From the NCBI GenBank assembly GCA_029531795.1, contig JAPEIS010000005.1:618001-682000 (forward strand): a DNA stretch of 64,000 nt, read 5' to 3'. The position numbers and the translations under genes are program-made. Each line of letters starts with the position of its first letter. The first letter of the stretch is position 1. This document shows positions 11,083 to 23,809 of the stretch, one piece after another. Source of the DNA: Sclerotinia nivalis (lineage: Eukaryota > Ascomycota > Leotiomycetes > Helotiales > Sclerotiniaceae). The notes beneath the pieces were generated by a model. The model saw only the letters and a list, made by a program, of their open reading frames with translations. It did not search any database and was not told the DNA's origin.

Positions 11083-14000
11083 AGTAGCGTAGATACTGTA
11101 AGCTACTTACTACTACTACTGGGCTCTATTACACCTAATGCTATTCACGCACTTTCAGATGAGCGGTTTTGATGTTGGGAATCTGGAATGGGATTTGGTT
11201 ATGGATAGGTTTAAGGTTATGGATAAGGATGGATATGGATTTGGAAGGGCGTAAAGTACGATACATTTACTTCTCCATGTGAGAAAAGAAGGGAGAAGGA
11301 TGTTGATAGGGTATGAACAGGCATGTACATTGCAGAAATCTTAGAATGTACAATGCAAGATTAAATCAGATATCGATAATATTCATTACACTTTGAAAAT
11401 AATTGGGTTGAATGTAATGTGTTAGTATTGACAGCCGAAATAATGAGATGGTTTATAAATATGTGTGCTAGCTTCTTGGATATAGCGAATGGTATTTGGG
11501 ATGATGTAGATACAATTATTATCATTATCAGATCAAGCAAATAAGGAATGATACTTTCTCACTTCATCCATCCCATCTCATCCATCACTCCTGTAACGTT
11601 AATCGTGCCGGATCATCCCATCACAGATACTCACTCCCTCTCATCCCTTCCCTTCCGTTTGATCTACCGACCCATACTCCGTACTTCGAACATTCATCCC
11701 ATCTCATCACATAATAAACGGAAACACAGAAACAAGGGTAGTATTAGTTTAGGCCTACCTTACCTTACCTAGTTTCACCATAAAGATAAACGGTATGAGC
11801 AATATCAAATCATCATTCACTTTATACAATCTACAATACTCCTCCTATCACGAGTCCTCGTAACTAAACAATACAACCATCTCCATACCATACCATATAA
11901 AAGCAAGCGAATAATTCGCACAAGGGCATAAAACCATCCATCATACACCTACAATCAACAATCGCCAATCAACACACAAAAAAGGACAATCCGATCCCAT
12001 CCCAAACTCAAAACTCGAACTCAAAATTCAGCCCAGCGGCCCAAAAACTCACCAATCACAGAATCAACCAAGTCGATCCTACATATACACCGCCTGTCGA
12101 GCTACAATACAATACGATACGTGGTAGAAGCGCCGGGAACTTTCCGCTGGTCTATTTGTTGACCTAACGTAGGTACTAATACGCTAACATAGTATGAGAT
12201 TATAGAGTTTAGTTGAGATGATTGCGTACAGCCTTACGTTTGTGTTTATTTGGTTTATAGTATTTAGCTACTTGGCTAGTTAGTTGTGTTATGTAGAGTT
12301 ATGTTATTTAGATAGACAGCAAGGACTTTATACCGATGACCTTTGAAAATTCTAAAGAGTCTATCTTATCTATCTATATCCGTTAAAGTTACGTACGCAC
12401 GCAAGATTCCGGCCCTTCAACGCTCAAAAATGCCGCTGAAGTCCCACCATCCGGCGTCGTAACACCACCGTATAATGGATATGGGTCTAATCAGATTCAT
12501 TTAAAGTTGAGGATATATGATTGGGAGAATTAGCAAAGTGGATAGTTTTGTTATCCATTTTTGACTGGAAACGAGGAAAACTAGAGTCGAATCTAGTTAG
12601 ACCCATATCCAGTTTGTACGGTAGAAAATCGAAAAAAGTTCTAGACTTACATGTTTACATGTGGCATTTTGATGGCCGTCTAATTGGTACGATTATTTTA
12701 GGTTGGTTTCTTGTCTCTCGAGTCTCTACTGAAAAATCTAGTTCTTTTCTAGGAAGTGACTACGAATATACTCGGTCAAATACCATCTTAGCCTGACGTT
12801 GTGATTTCTAGAACGATAAGGATATAAAAATATCGATAGAAACCAAAAAGATTTCTCAAGAAAAAAGCGTTTACTGCACTCTGCTGTGCGTATCGTTCAA
12901 TTCGTTTCGACTTGCTATCTCAGGAGCTTCAGCACGGTCAAACTGTTGGACCTATCACTTTAGTTGTTAAAGAAGTAAAACAGTAAAATAGTAAAACATT
13001 TAGTAAGACAAACAACCAACCAACCATCTGGCCCAAAATTCATAACTAAAGGTCTTCCATCGCAGACCCTGAAACTCGAGTATGGGATGAATCATGAATC
13101 GATCATGAGAAGAACCTTAACGAGAAGTTTTTTGACGGGATTACTTAAATGTGAAGGTTCATACGGAGTAAATCCCTCTAAAACAATTGATGTTTCAATC
13201 CCGATTGGTGATTTCATACCTACCTCTGCCTATACTTCATGTACGAAGCACAAAAATAAAAAATAAAAATAAAAAATGAAAATCGCAACACGGAAAGAGA
13301 TCAAAAGATATACGGTAGCGATATATTAACTACTTACGGCATACTATAATAAATCACCAAAGACTCATCCTCCATACATAATACATAATACATACGACGA
13401 ATCTCGTCCATTCATTCAATCAAATCAATCAATCATTCATTCACTCTCAACCAATCGCCCATTCTAGAACCATCCCCAAACCAAAAATATTCAAAAGTCG
13501 TCGTAATTCTCCATCTCACAGACTCACAGTAATCAATCCATTCAATACAGATGGAGTATACTGCGGGGAGAAGTTCGCTACATCTAGAAGTTCGAGACAG
13601 TCAAATTTGGGAGGATTTCTAAATTTGTGTTGTGGTGTGGTTTGGATTGATGGAAATGAATGAATAAATTGAATTGCATGGATGAAAATCCTTGGGTTGT
13701 TAATTCATTCATCCATCTATAGAATAGATACCTAGGTAGGTACCTAGGTAGGTATCTATCTTGGTGTGCGTTAGCTGGTGGTTGGTAGGTGGACAGTCCG
13801 TCCTTGAAAAAGGGGGAGAATATGACAACTTTCGGAGTAAAAATAAGACTCTCGGACGATAATGCTAGGGAAGGAAGGAGTTACTTCCTCCGAATCTGAT
13901 ATAATCCCATGCCTTGTATAGAGGAAATATGAATGCTGATAAGTTCTAACCTTGGAATAAACGTAGTGTAAGCCAGCATTCGGAATTTTGTACAAAGTAC

Positions 14001-15773
14001 GAAGTAACTTGCATCGAATGAATCACTTTTAGATGAATCATGATAGGTACTGCAGCTTTATGTAACTCTTGGTGTATGTATGTATGTATGTATGTATGCA
14101 TGTATGCATATATGTATGTATGCATATAATAATATAAGAGAAATTAAATCTCTACATTAAGAACATCACATGTACGATACCGTAACCTAGCCCTACTAGT
14201 TATTCTCCCAAATCCGCATTTAAATATTCAAACATTCAATAGTAACCCAACGTCACACATCATTCATGAATCTAGAGCACACAAAAAACAAAAACTAAAA
14301 AAAACTCTTCTGCATAAAGAGAGCATAATGGACCACAATATCATAATATTTTTATCCCTATAGGACAAGAGAATCATTCATTCTCATATCATATCCATGA
14401 TTGCATTAAGTATGATGATGATCATAAGCACGACCGCCTTGTGCAAATTCGTGATTTGTTTTGTTTTGTTTTGTTTGTTAAATGCTTGGAGGTGAGGTTG
14501 AACCTTGAAGAGTAGCGAGTTTACGGATCCATAGTAGGTGGGAAAGAAGTCTGGATTGTTGATATGAAAATCATTATTTTCTCGATGATTCAGTGCAGAA
14601 AATACCTTGATAGGGTGGAATTTGGTATCTAAAAGATTGTTGTTCTTCAATTAGATAGGTTAGAATCTTTCTGGATCTATACATCCAGTGTTATACGTAC
14701 AGCCCCGTTGAAGCATTACCGATAACAACAAAAACTCTTTACGAGGTTTCAATATTCCTTATAAGGATATTCTTATTATAAGGGATCAAGAAAACATTTA
14801 TACCCGCTCGGAATAAGCGGGAGATTTAGGTGACCAGATCCCGTTTATACACTACCCATTTCAGGAATGAACACAATTTGACTTCAAGGGTATCTCTAAT
14901 CATCCGCCTTGTTTTCATCTCTTCACAAAAAAAGTTTTTGCTGGCTGCATACGTACTCTGTACTCCGTAGATTGACTGCGCGCCGAGTGGAGAACAGCGG
15001 AAAAAAAAACCGACTCGATCAAACTTGCTCGAAAAAGAAGGTATCTGTTTCTTTAATTTGCGTGGCTCCAATCAGGTACATAGAACGAAAGCGATGTGAA
15101 CCACCCGTACAGCAAGGTATCAGTAAAGTTATGAATGATTGAGATGGAATTGGAACAGACCTTCTAAGGTCCTACCGTGCTTGACACTTTGATTGTTGAT
15201 CCGTGAGTGTGGATGCCGTGGCATTTTACCCCTGGGATAGCATCTTCGAAAAATAGTGGAAATCTTAATTATCCGACCAATTATGGATCGCTTTCCCCTT
15301 TTCTTCGGAGTTGGTCTCCCAGGAACGCATTTTCAGTGGACCACCATCATCCATCCGCGTCGCTTGGGTTCATCTCAATCCAACCCCCTGCACCCTCATG
15401 GCTTGAAATGAAATCTGAATGTTCCAGGGCTTCTTCTAATGGCTAAGGTCGTAAGATTAAGGTCGTAGCCTGGTTGCCAAAGGAGCCCCCCAACTGCACG
15501 CAGGCGCCTCAGAAAATGATCGTCCCAATTTAAGATGACCTTGGTTATTAAATAATAACTCTCCCTCCCTTCTCGTCTTCTTCTCTTCTTCACCGTTTTC
15601 AAGAAATTCATCGTTCTTTCGTTCATTCGGTTCGACACACTCCTTTGTCATTTCAATCAACTGAGCAATACACAGCTCGCACGCTCTTTATCAACGGCCT
15701 CTTACGATCAATTTTTCTAAATAAAGCACTATACCCGTCAGCGAACATTTGAAAGTTGTCATTATTTCCGAAA
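11083..15773. other. 4.7-kb gene desert with microsatellites
   Basis: No open frame above 91 codons and no recognisable protein is found in this long stretch. It is AT-rich and contains scattered simple repeats, including CTACCTAGG-type words (a near-palindrome of these at 13727-13756) and a TATG array. Part may be long untranslated leader of the secreted-protein gene at 15774, or non-coding RNA; neither can be shown from sequence alone. Confidence 0.5.
14072..14127. repeat. TATG/TATGCA microsatellite
   Basis: About a dozen tetranucleotide units of TATG, some changed to CATG, run without break and end in an AT-rich segment. This is a simple slippage repeat. Confidence 0.85.
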
Positions 15774-16957
15774 ATGCGTTACTCAACCACCGCGATTGTT
15801 TTGGCTGCCATGTCCATTGGCGAAGCTGTAGCTGGACCTACTCACGTCCACCGACACCGACATGAGAAGAAGTCGTAAGAACAGCATATTGATAGATACG
15901 AAGAGCGATTGCTAATGAGAATGACAATAGCGCCAATGTTGATTGGGAGACATTGGACTGGGCCGAAATGGGCATCAATTGGTCATCCGCTTATGAAGCA
16001 GGCCTAGCCGTCAAGACTGCTGCTAATGCTGCCGCCTCCTCCGGCTCTGACTCCATCCTCGACGCTATGGCCGATCTCGCAGGAAACAACGTCGCCGCAC
16101 ACACTACTTTCGCATCAGCAGCTGCCAGTACCACCTCCGCCAGCTCCTCGTTTAAGACAAGCGCCTCATCTAAGACAAGCTCCTCTAAGACAAGCTCCTC
16201 ATCTATCACCAGCTCTTCATCTATCACCAGCTCCTCATCTATCACCAGCTCTTCATCTATGACAAGCTCCTCCGTTTCTTCCCCTACCCCATCTTCATCT
16301 CTCCTCGACGACTTTGAAGATTCCATTGAAAATTTCTTCGATAAATTGATTGGAGCTTCCAACAGTCGCAAATCTTTCGGTGAAGTTGTAGCCGCCGCTG
16401 GAGGAACCACCGATTTCTACCTCGGAAACTACGGTAGTCCATATGGAGCCAATGTGATCAAGGCCGACCCGTCGGCAAGCTACTCCTACACTGCCAAGTT
16501 TGTTAACACTCAGGATGTCAAAATAACCGTTAATATTTGGAACAAAGTCGGTGCTGACTTGCAACCACTCTCCGGATCTGCGCTTGCACCAAAAAACACC
16601 ACGCTTACCATCGTCATCCCAGCTGGTGGTTCTCAAACCGTCGCCTTCGATGAGGACTCGCAAGTCGCTTGGGCTCAAGCCTGCAGTAAAACCGCCGTCT
16701 CAGGTGCCTATGATACCACATGGGGTGAGGCCCAATTTTTAAAGACTGGTTCTGGATACGATATGTCTGCCATCATGAACTCAGCTGGAAACAACTACAA
16801 CATGAGCATCAGCAGTGAGGAGGCTCCTAATTGCACCAGTGACCCAACCCAAAACTATTGGTTGACTGCCACTGAGCCAATCGGTAACAGTGATGGCAGC
16901 TGCTACATTTCACAAAGCACTGCCACTTTGACAGTTATCATGGGCGGAACTATGTAA
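15774..16957 (+). CDS. Secreted Asp f 4-like protein with Ser-rich linker
   Basis: Exons 15774-15874 and 15931-16957 join in phase (TC|GTAAGA, GACAATAG) to encode about 375 residues. The first 20 residues (MRYSTTAIVLAAMSIGEAVA) form a signal peptide, followed by a His/Arg-rich segment HVHRHRHEKK. A tryptophan-rich motif, WETLDWAEMGINW, precedes a Ser/Thr linker built of repeated SSSIT units at about residues 95-145, likely O-glycosylated. The C-terminal domain has GSPYGANVI, an NKVG block, AFDEDSQVAWA and TTWGEAQF. These are the landmarks I associate with the Asp f 4 family of fungal secreted proteins of unknown molecular function. Cysteines in the last third could form disulfides. It should be secreted to the cell wall or medium; no catalytic residue set is apparent. 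Confidence 0.8.
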
Positions 16958-18736
16958 AGTGGAGGAGGACTGGGCGTTGATCTTCAAGAAATTTTTTACA
17001 ACCTCGATACATAGTGCAATTTGGAAAGGTGGATTTTGTTCAAACCGATTTTGGGAACAGCCTGTTTGTGAAGCACAAGTGACTTCGGCAAGACTTGAAT
17101 TGGTGGAGCGACTTGAAGCAGAGTAGTAGTTACTACGATGGAAAAGCGTATTAGATTTATCTTCATAGGATGGAGTAAGGAGGCCGGATACCATTGGACA
17201 ATACTTTGCATTTACCAATCTATATATAATGTATGCATTTTTTGAACTTATCAGCGATTCAATTCAATTCCAAATTCTTCGTATCTTATGTTAAACCTCT
17301 TAGATTTGATATGACATATCGGTGCATAGTGAATGATGATATGGTGTAAGATTATGTTTTGAGTTATTGTTTTTCTTCTTTGTGTCTTTGTTTCTTTGGA
17401 GGAGGAATGTGGATGTAGTTGTTTGACTTTTGATTGACAACTCGACAAATCATTTCCAAAGTAAAGATTTCAAGATGCATGTAGTAGTAATTACCCAGTA
17501 CTTTATTAACTGAAGTAAATGAGGTTAGGTGAGGATACACAGTTGACAAGTAGTAAATGTTATATCTGAAATATTCTTGATTGATAACTCAGAAAGAGAG
17601 TACAAACAGTACACAGACAATACTACTTTTGCAAAAGCTGACACGAGCAATTTGTTTTATGTGATAGGTGATCTTTTGATTGAATGATATATGATTGGTT
17701 GTGCTCACTTCGGTTATGCTTCCGCGATGAACCTCTTTTTTTTTCTTCTCATCATGCAGGTACGAATGATTTAAAAGTTTACTTACTACCTTACTACCTA
17801 GGTAGGCGGCTAATTTGACCTCACATACATTTTCTTTAGAACCTCTTTTGACCTGCTGATGATGATTAAAATTGGATATCTTATTTCTAGATGTTGCAGT
17901 TGCAGTTGCAGTTGCTTTCCAGCTCTACCTAAAGGACTTTGCTGCCCTTTTTGCTTCCTTCATTTAAAAGGTTTGATCCTTCCTGTCCCGTACTTCAAAG
18001 ATTCCTTCCGTCTGCACTGCAAGAGTAACCATACCTACATAGCTACCTACCTCCCTCCCTCCCTCCCTACCTAAGTAAATTTTATCTTGTCCACTCACTT
18101 ACTTTACCATCCTTTTTCGCACTTCTTCGTACTTCGGTTCCCTTTCTCATCTATTCATCAACCGTCTCTCCAACTAACCTAAGGTACCTCAATTCACGAC
18201 TATTCATTCAGACTTCACTCGGACTTTTCACTTGAACCTTCACTTCACCTTCATTTCACTGTTTGCTCTTACACCTTTCTGGTTCACCTTATTTATTAAC
18301 TATAGTCGCTCTTTTTGGTACCTTTCTATATCTTCTTGACTATAATTATATTTGTTTGCGACGAATAACATATTATTCATTCTCAGGATTCATTTATACA
18401 TTCATTCATTCATCCATCCACTCGTCCCTTCATTCATTCATTCATTCTATTTCACTATTCACGAATTACGATCCAATCACAAGAATCAAAATACAGCATA
18501 CCCTCCCTACCTAGAATACACAATCTCCTCAATAAGCCTTTACTTTACACCGTCGCAAATCGTTCAGCCCTCAGCCTCCCACATAATCCAAATCGTACGA
18601 CCAAAGAATAAAACATCACTTCTCTGGCAACAATTCACATTTTATCTTACAACCCATAAAAATTACTTACTATTCTTTCTTTTCCCTATTCGAATGAAAA
18701 CAAAATACCCACATACTCTACTTTACACAATCAATC
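16958..18736. other. Intergenic region between two secreted-protein genes
   Basis: No supported gene. The right 900 bases become strongly pyrimidine-rich with CCTCCCT and ATTC repeats (about 18050-18070 and 18400-18450), which looks like promoter plus a long 5' leader of the TOS1-like gene. Confidence 0.5.
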
Positions 18737-20474
18737 ATGCGCAATAACCTTTTGGCTACGGCCTTCATTTTATCATCCGTAGTATTCTCTGTCAGTGGCT
18801 GTTCTGAGGTTCTTGGAAATTGGTACTGCAATCCGGTGGATGCTATTCTGTATAGCAATGTCGGCTCACCAGGAACATACAATCAAGTTACCGATATGGC
18901 GTCTAATGGAATTTGTTCTTCCACACCCAAATCTTTTTCTGGTCCGATCTCTCCATTAGATGAAGAAGTGTCTTTTCATTTTAGGGGTATTTTCAATGAT
19001 TCACAATCTGGCTCCCGTTTGCGAACTAACAATATATTCAGGACCTCTTCACTTGAAGCAGTTCGCAGTATACACTCCAAGTACTACTACTACCACTAGC
19101 AAGGGAAAACGTGATGGCTCAACCGCTAGACGTCGCCGCTATCATCAGCATCTTGAGAAACATGCCAAGGCAGGCAATAAGAAACGCGACAAGATCTATG
19201 CTACCATTGATGGACAACTTGTCTCCTGGGATAATAACTGGCCTACTCCAGGCCTTAATGCTTATGATGGTGGTGCAGTACCGGTTACTGCCACGATCGA
19301 TGGTGAAAAACAAACGTGGATCAACAATTGGTTTGGACCAAGTACTTCGACGATGGTATCCCAAGCATCTACTACTGTATCTCAAGTTGTATCTCAAAGT
19401 GCAGCTGCAGGTGCAAAGCCTCAGGAGACTTGTACGAAACGGAATCCCCAATTGAAACTGTTAGGTTGCTAACATTCATAACCAGCTACTTCTTCAATCA
19501 TATCATCCGCCACCACATCCTTTTCTAAGCCTCAAGCATCCGCAAGCGCAACCGCTTCCACCACAGCTGTAGGATCGGGATCCTACAGCAGAATAGGTTA
19601 TTATAATTCTGCTGAGCAGACTCTTGATAATCTTGTATTTCTTGGAAATTAGTAAGTGTTCATTTTCCTCCAAGATGCATGTGTCTCTTTGGAAAAGTCC
19701 GCGGGCAAACTTGGTATAAAGTTTTCCATCACTCCTCATATATACCCAGGAGCAATACTAATCGAGTCTTTCTTCATTAGTGGTGGTCAAGGTTCTGGCG
19801 TGTTCAATGAAGCTTATGGCGCTTCACTTTCTTTCGTAGATAGAAATGGCACAGGCGGTGCATCATCACCTCAGATTCTCGCGGATACCACCTTGCCATC
19901 GGATTCCGAGATTATTGTCATGCTCGACGAAGAATGCAACAATGATTGTGGCTACGTGCGACCTGGATCTGTTGCTTACCGTGAGCTATCATGCTAAATA
20001 TGATGATTTGTCATTACTAACACATCTGTAGATGGTTTTAACGGGGCAAACAAAGTGTTTCTCCTAGAATTTAGCATGCCAATAGATGGAACCACTGGAT
20101 TCAATGCCGACATGCCCTCAGTTTGGATCCTCAACGCTCAGATCCCTCGCACAATTCAATATGGAAACCCGAGCTGTTCATGTTGGGAATCTGGATGCGG
20201 TGAATTCGACATTGCTGAAGCACTCAACGCCGGTTCAACATTCTTGAAGTCCACACTACATACGAACACGCCTGGAGGTGATTCAGATTACTTCGTACGG
20301 CCTACTTCTAGCACAATGAAACTTGCAGTTGTCTTCAGCTCTGCCAGTTCAACTATACATCTTCAGAAGCTGCCTCCGAGTTACGAATTCCCCACAAGTC
20401 TAACAACAGATGACATTCAAAACATTTGCGGTACGAGTACGGGAAGTGAGCTTTCCGAATTTGCCATTTCCTAA
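18737..20474 (+). CDS. TOS1: TOS1-like cell-wall protein (putative beta-glucan-active)
   Basis: Five exons (18737-18986, 19042-19431, 19486-19651, 19781-19980, 20032-20474) join in phase to about 482 residues. A signal peptide (about residues 1-21) is followed by the N-terminal Tos1 domain: CSEVLGNWYCNPVDAILYSN in exon 1, then FHFRG joining PLHLKQFAVYTPS across the first intron. A basic KGKRDGSTARRRR segment offers Kex2-type cleavage sites. A Ser/Thr linker leads to the C-terminal domain with FLGNYGGQGSGVF, CGYVRPGSVAYHGFNGANK, TGFNADMPSVWILNAQIPRT, CWESGCGEFDIAEAL and DYFVRPTSSTMKLAVVF, the signature of the YJL171C/Tos1 C-terminal family. These proteins sit in the cell wall and are thought to act on or bind beta-1,3-glucan. 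The large gap between exons 3 and 4 (129 bp) is the longest intron of the gene. Confidence 0.88.
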
Positions 20475-20999
20475 TGATCTTACCCTGGATTTGGAATTTT
20501 CCATTGGTTACGGGGAAAATTCCGTGGAGAATGATGAGAAAAAGTCTTTAGAGAGGTGTTAAAAGGCAGGCGAAAACTTTGTTCATTAAATACCCTTTTA
20601 TTCTTGTGTATGTTGACGTGCAAAAATGATGAAGTCTACCATCAGTAGGATAGTACTGCCCCATGCTGTTTCGCCAGTATCACAGGGATTAGTGTCATGA
20701 TATATATATGTATATTTTTTTTTCCAGGTGATTTAAAAGTTCTCCTGTGACACATGCGACATGTAAAGTGACCCTTCAACTTGAGTTATGGTGTTGTGAT
20801 GTAATATTCTCAATTCTCTTCTTTCTCTCCCAGGTGTTATTTTCTTATTTATTCTTAATTTTTAAATCTTGGTTTTTTAATTGAATATTACATTTTGACC
20901 ATTCGACCAAAAGATATCCAAATATTTTTTACTTATTATAGTATATATATCATATCATATCACATTAATTCCTAACCTCCCGAAACAACCTCTCACAAT
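20475..20999. other. Intergenic region between convergent genes
   Basis: AT-rich 3' flank of both neighbours, with TA runs near 20700 and 20940. No gene is seen. Confidence 0.4.
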
Positions 21000-23809
21000 T
21001 CACAAAACAACACCATATTTCTCCCCCTTCACCAACGGCACAACCTCACTCTCAAGTCCAAAACCCGCTCTCCTGATATTTATCCCGTTGTTATTTTCCT
21101 TATCCCCCACACTCGATCTCGATCTCGACCCCCCTCCTCCCAACCTCCCGCCCCCGATCCCCCCACCCGAACCCGCCCTCAACTCTCCATACCGAATGCG
21201 TAAATCCCGCAGCGGTTTGGATAGCGATGCCGTGTTCCCTAGACAGGCGGCTCGAGAGAGCGTGAGGAGTTGCGAGGGGGTCGCCATTGTGTGGGGGGTT
21301 GTTGTTGAGGAAGGGGAAGAGGAGGAGGGGTTGCGGGTGGAGGAAGAGGAAGAGGGAGAGGAAGGGGGAAAGGAGGAGGGGAATGAAGAGGAAGAGGAAA
21401 TAAAAGATGTAGTACATAATCCGCCTGTGAAAGTTTCGTCGGGGGCCGCAATGCCGTTTTGGGTTAATGCCCATAGGCCGAGGAGGAGGAAGGGGAGGGA
21501 TAGGAGGAGACTGAGGGTGTAGGGGAGGAGGATGTGGAGGGGGAGGCAGAAGGTGTAGATTGTTTGGGGCTGGTGGGTGGTGGTTGCGGTTTGGGTGGTG
21601 GGGTGGGGGTGGGGGGTTTGGATTGTGCTGAGGGTTATGTTTTGGAGGAGGGCGTTGAGGTTGCGTTGGGTTAGGTGGATGGCGAGGGTGGAGGTGGAGG
21701 AGGGGTCGCTGCTGTAGTGTGAAAAGGCGCTGTTGAGGGGGGTGTGGGAGATTATAGTGTTGTTTTGCGCTGTTGGGGGAGGGGGTGTTAGTTTTTTTTT
21801 TTTTTGTTTTTTTTTTCAACTGGGACTGGAACTAAAGTAGGGGGTAGGAAAGGGAATTAATCATAGAAGACAACATACCTCCATGAGTCCCAGCATCGGC
21901 ATTCCCAAATGTGGGAGCACTTTCACCCCATCCCTCACCCGTAATACTACCTTGCGTCCTCTCCTCATCTGTTTCGAACCAAATAGCCGGCATAGCCGTG
22001 TATTCGCCCGCGAGGTAGGAAAACATGGTATCGATAATGGTCATGAAATTTAAATCACAATAATAAGCACGAGCTTCCGCGCTCCAGTTTGCAGGGTTCG
22101 TTCCCAATCCGTGATCGGTGGTCAGTCCCGAGGAGTTGGCGAAGCCCGGGACGGCGACGGTATTGTTGGGTGTGGAGAGCATGAGATTGGTGAGCGGTGA
22201 TATGAAGGTGCTGGTTATGTTGCGCGTCAGAATGTTGGAGATGTAGGTGTTGTTTATGGTGTAGAGAGCGCGGCCGGGAATGCAGTAGAGATTGTTTTGT
22301 GTCATGGATGTGTTTAGCGTGGTGGTTGCGTTGTGGAGAGTGGAGTTGATTACGTTTACTTCGGCGTCTAGGAGGGTTAAGGTGCTACTTTGCCAATGGG
22401 CATTCGTGTAAGTTCCGTTGGAAAGTACGTTTGGTCGTGCAGAAGTAGCAGATGGTAAACCAGAAGTCCAGTTTCCTGAGTAGATGGTGAAGAATGGAAA
22501 ATCCGTCGTGGCGTTGCCAGCGTGGCTAGATGCGATGTTTGTGCTTGATGAATTGCATTCAAGGGCTGGTCCTTCGAATTCTATTACGAAGGAACAGTTT
22601 TCGCCGCAAGGCGAGGGTTGATCGAATGCTTGTCCTGTTATCATTGTTTGGAATGCGAGGCGAGAAAGTAAATTAGAGTGTTTTCCTGATAGTGAACCGC
22701 TAGGGATCACTTTTAGCAATTGTGAAGTTTGAAGCAATATTCAAGGATGTCGTACCTTGTTGTAAACCCAGATACAGATCCGTTTGCACTTTCAAATATC
22801 GGTGATAATGTAGCCAGGGAATACTGGTTCGCGGCCACACCAGAGCCATTCCCCATCTATCAAAATGTGATTAGCCGGAAATTTACAGTGGGTGTCATCG
22901 AGTCGTAATATAAACTTACAAAAGATGCGTTGAATGTCGGAACAACTATCGAATCATACGATGTTCTCTGAATTGAAACAACATTGATAGCACCAGGGGC
23001 AAAGCTGACCGCAATCGTCATACTGGCCATAATTATAGACAACACGCACAAAACAGGAGCAGCTCGAATAGTAGCAGCCGTAAACATATGAAAAATGTTG
23101 GACTTTAGCCCGAAAAGAGAGTCGATGGTAGAAACTTTCATGGTTTGAACACGAAGAAGACGCCAAAGATACTGGACAAAAGATGTGGTTAATGCCGTCT
23201 TAAGAAAGAATGAGAAAACATTGGCTAGGAGATTAGAAGCTGTAGAGATATACGTCTGAGGAGCAACTCTGTCTTTTCCCTCGGCTGCTTTACCCGAGAT
23301 GTAGATGAATAAAAATAAGTGAAGAAGAGCTGTTGCGAGAGCTTCAAATGAGAATGTAAGAAAATGATCTATATGATTTTATCGAGAAACGTACCAAGTA
23401 GATAGCAAGATATCATTATCGTCGGTGTTTTCCATCCGATGCCCCATTTCGAAGCAAGGAAATTTGTACTTTTACACCGTGAAGTCTGGTTTCGGGACCT
23501 AGGAGGTCTTGAATTTGCTGAACTACGAGGACTTTGAGGCGGTGTTATTTGATATCGAGAGCTACGAAATTCGGAGTGTGACGAGGTATTTGATGATATG
23601 GGTGATATTGTAGGGCTACTGCTCCTAGAGGGTGCAGCTACTCGGGGACTGGAAGAAGTTGTCGTTGTGGGAGAATTTGGAGCTTCTGTAATAGGGGAAT
23701 GTGTATTTGAATAGACGCTTGTGGGGGTATCAGATCTCCGCGGCTGTTGAACCCAAGATGCCTTTGGGAACGTGGGTGGAGATCCGGAAGGAGTATTTCC
23801 CATCGTCAT
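21000..23809 (-). CDS. Multi-span membrane protein with large glycosylated ectodomain (family often mislabelled 'formylmethionine deformylase-like')
   Basis: Five minus-strand exons (23809-23395, 23341-22920, 22856-22756, 22699-21879, 21769-21000) join in phase to about 842 residues. The cytosolic N-terminus (about 125 residues) is Ser/Pro/Thr-rich. Membrane segments follow in LATALLHLFLFIYISG, in the stretch NLLANVFSFFLKTALTT and in VLCVLSIIMASMTIAVSFAP. A long ectodomain has many N-x-S/T sites, for example in LHNATTTLNTSMTQNN, and paired cysteines. A last membrane span is FCLPLHILLPYTLSLLLSLP continuing to FLLLGLWAL, followed by a cytosolic tail with a Ser-rich stretch, LSRAACLGN and PLRDLRIRYGE. 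The final exon lacks an early ATG and has a pyrimidine-rich coding sense, so naive reading picks a wrong frame. This fungal architecture is commonly named formylmethionine deformylase-like, but I see no deformylase motif. Its function is unknown; plasma-membrane location is inferred. Confidence 0.8.

Noticed and set aside
15991..16410. 139-codon minus-strand frame with ELVIDE repeats
   Set aside because: Antisense of the Ser-rich linker repeat of the Asp f 4-like gene.
21100..21819. 239-codon Pro/His-rich minus-strand open frame
   Set aside because: It is the wrong frame of the last exon of the membrane-protein gene; the correct frame gives a membrane span and a conserved tail and joins exon 4 in phase.
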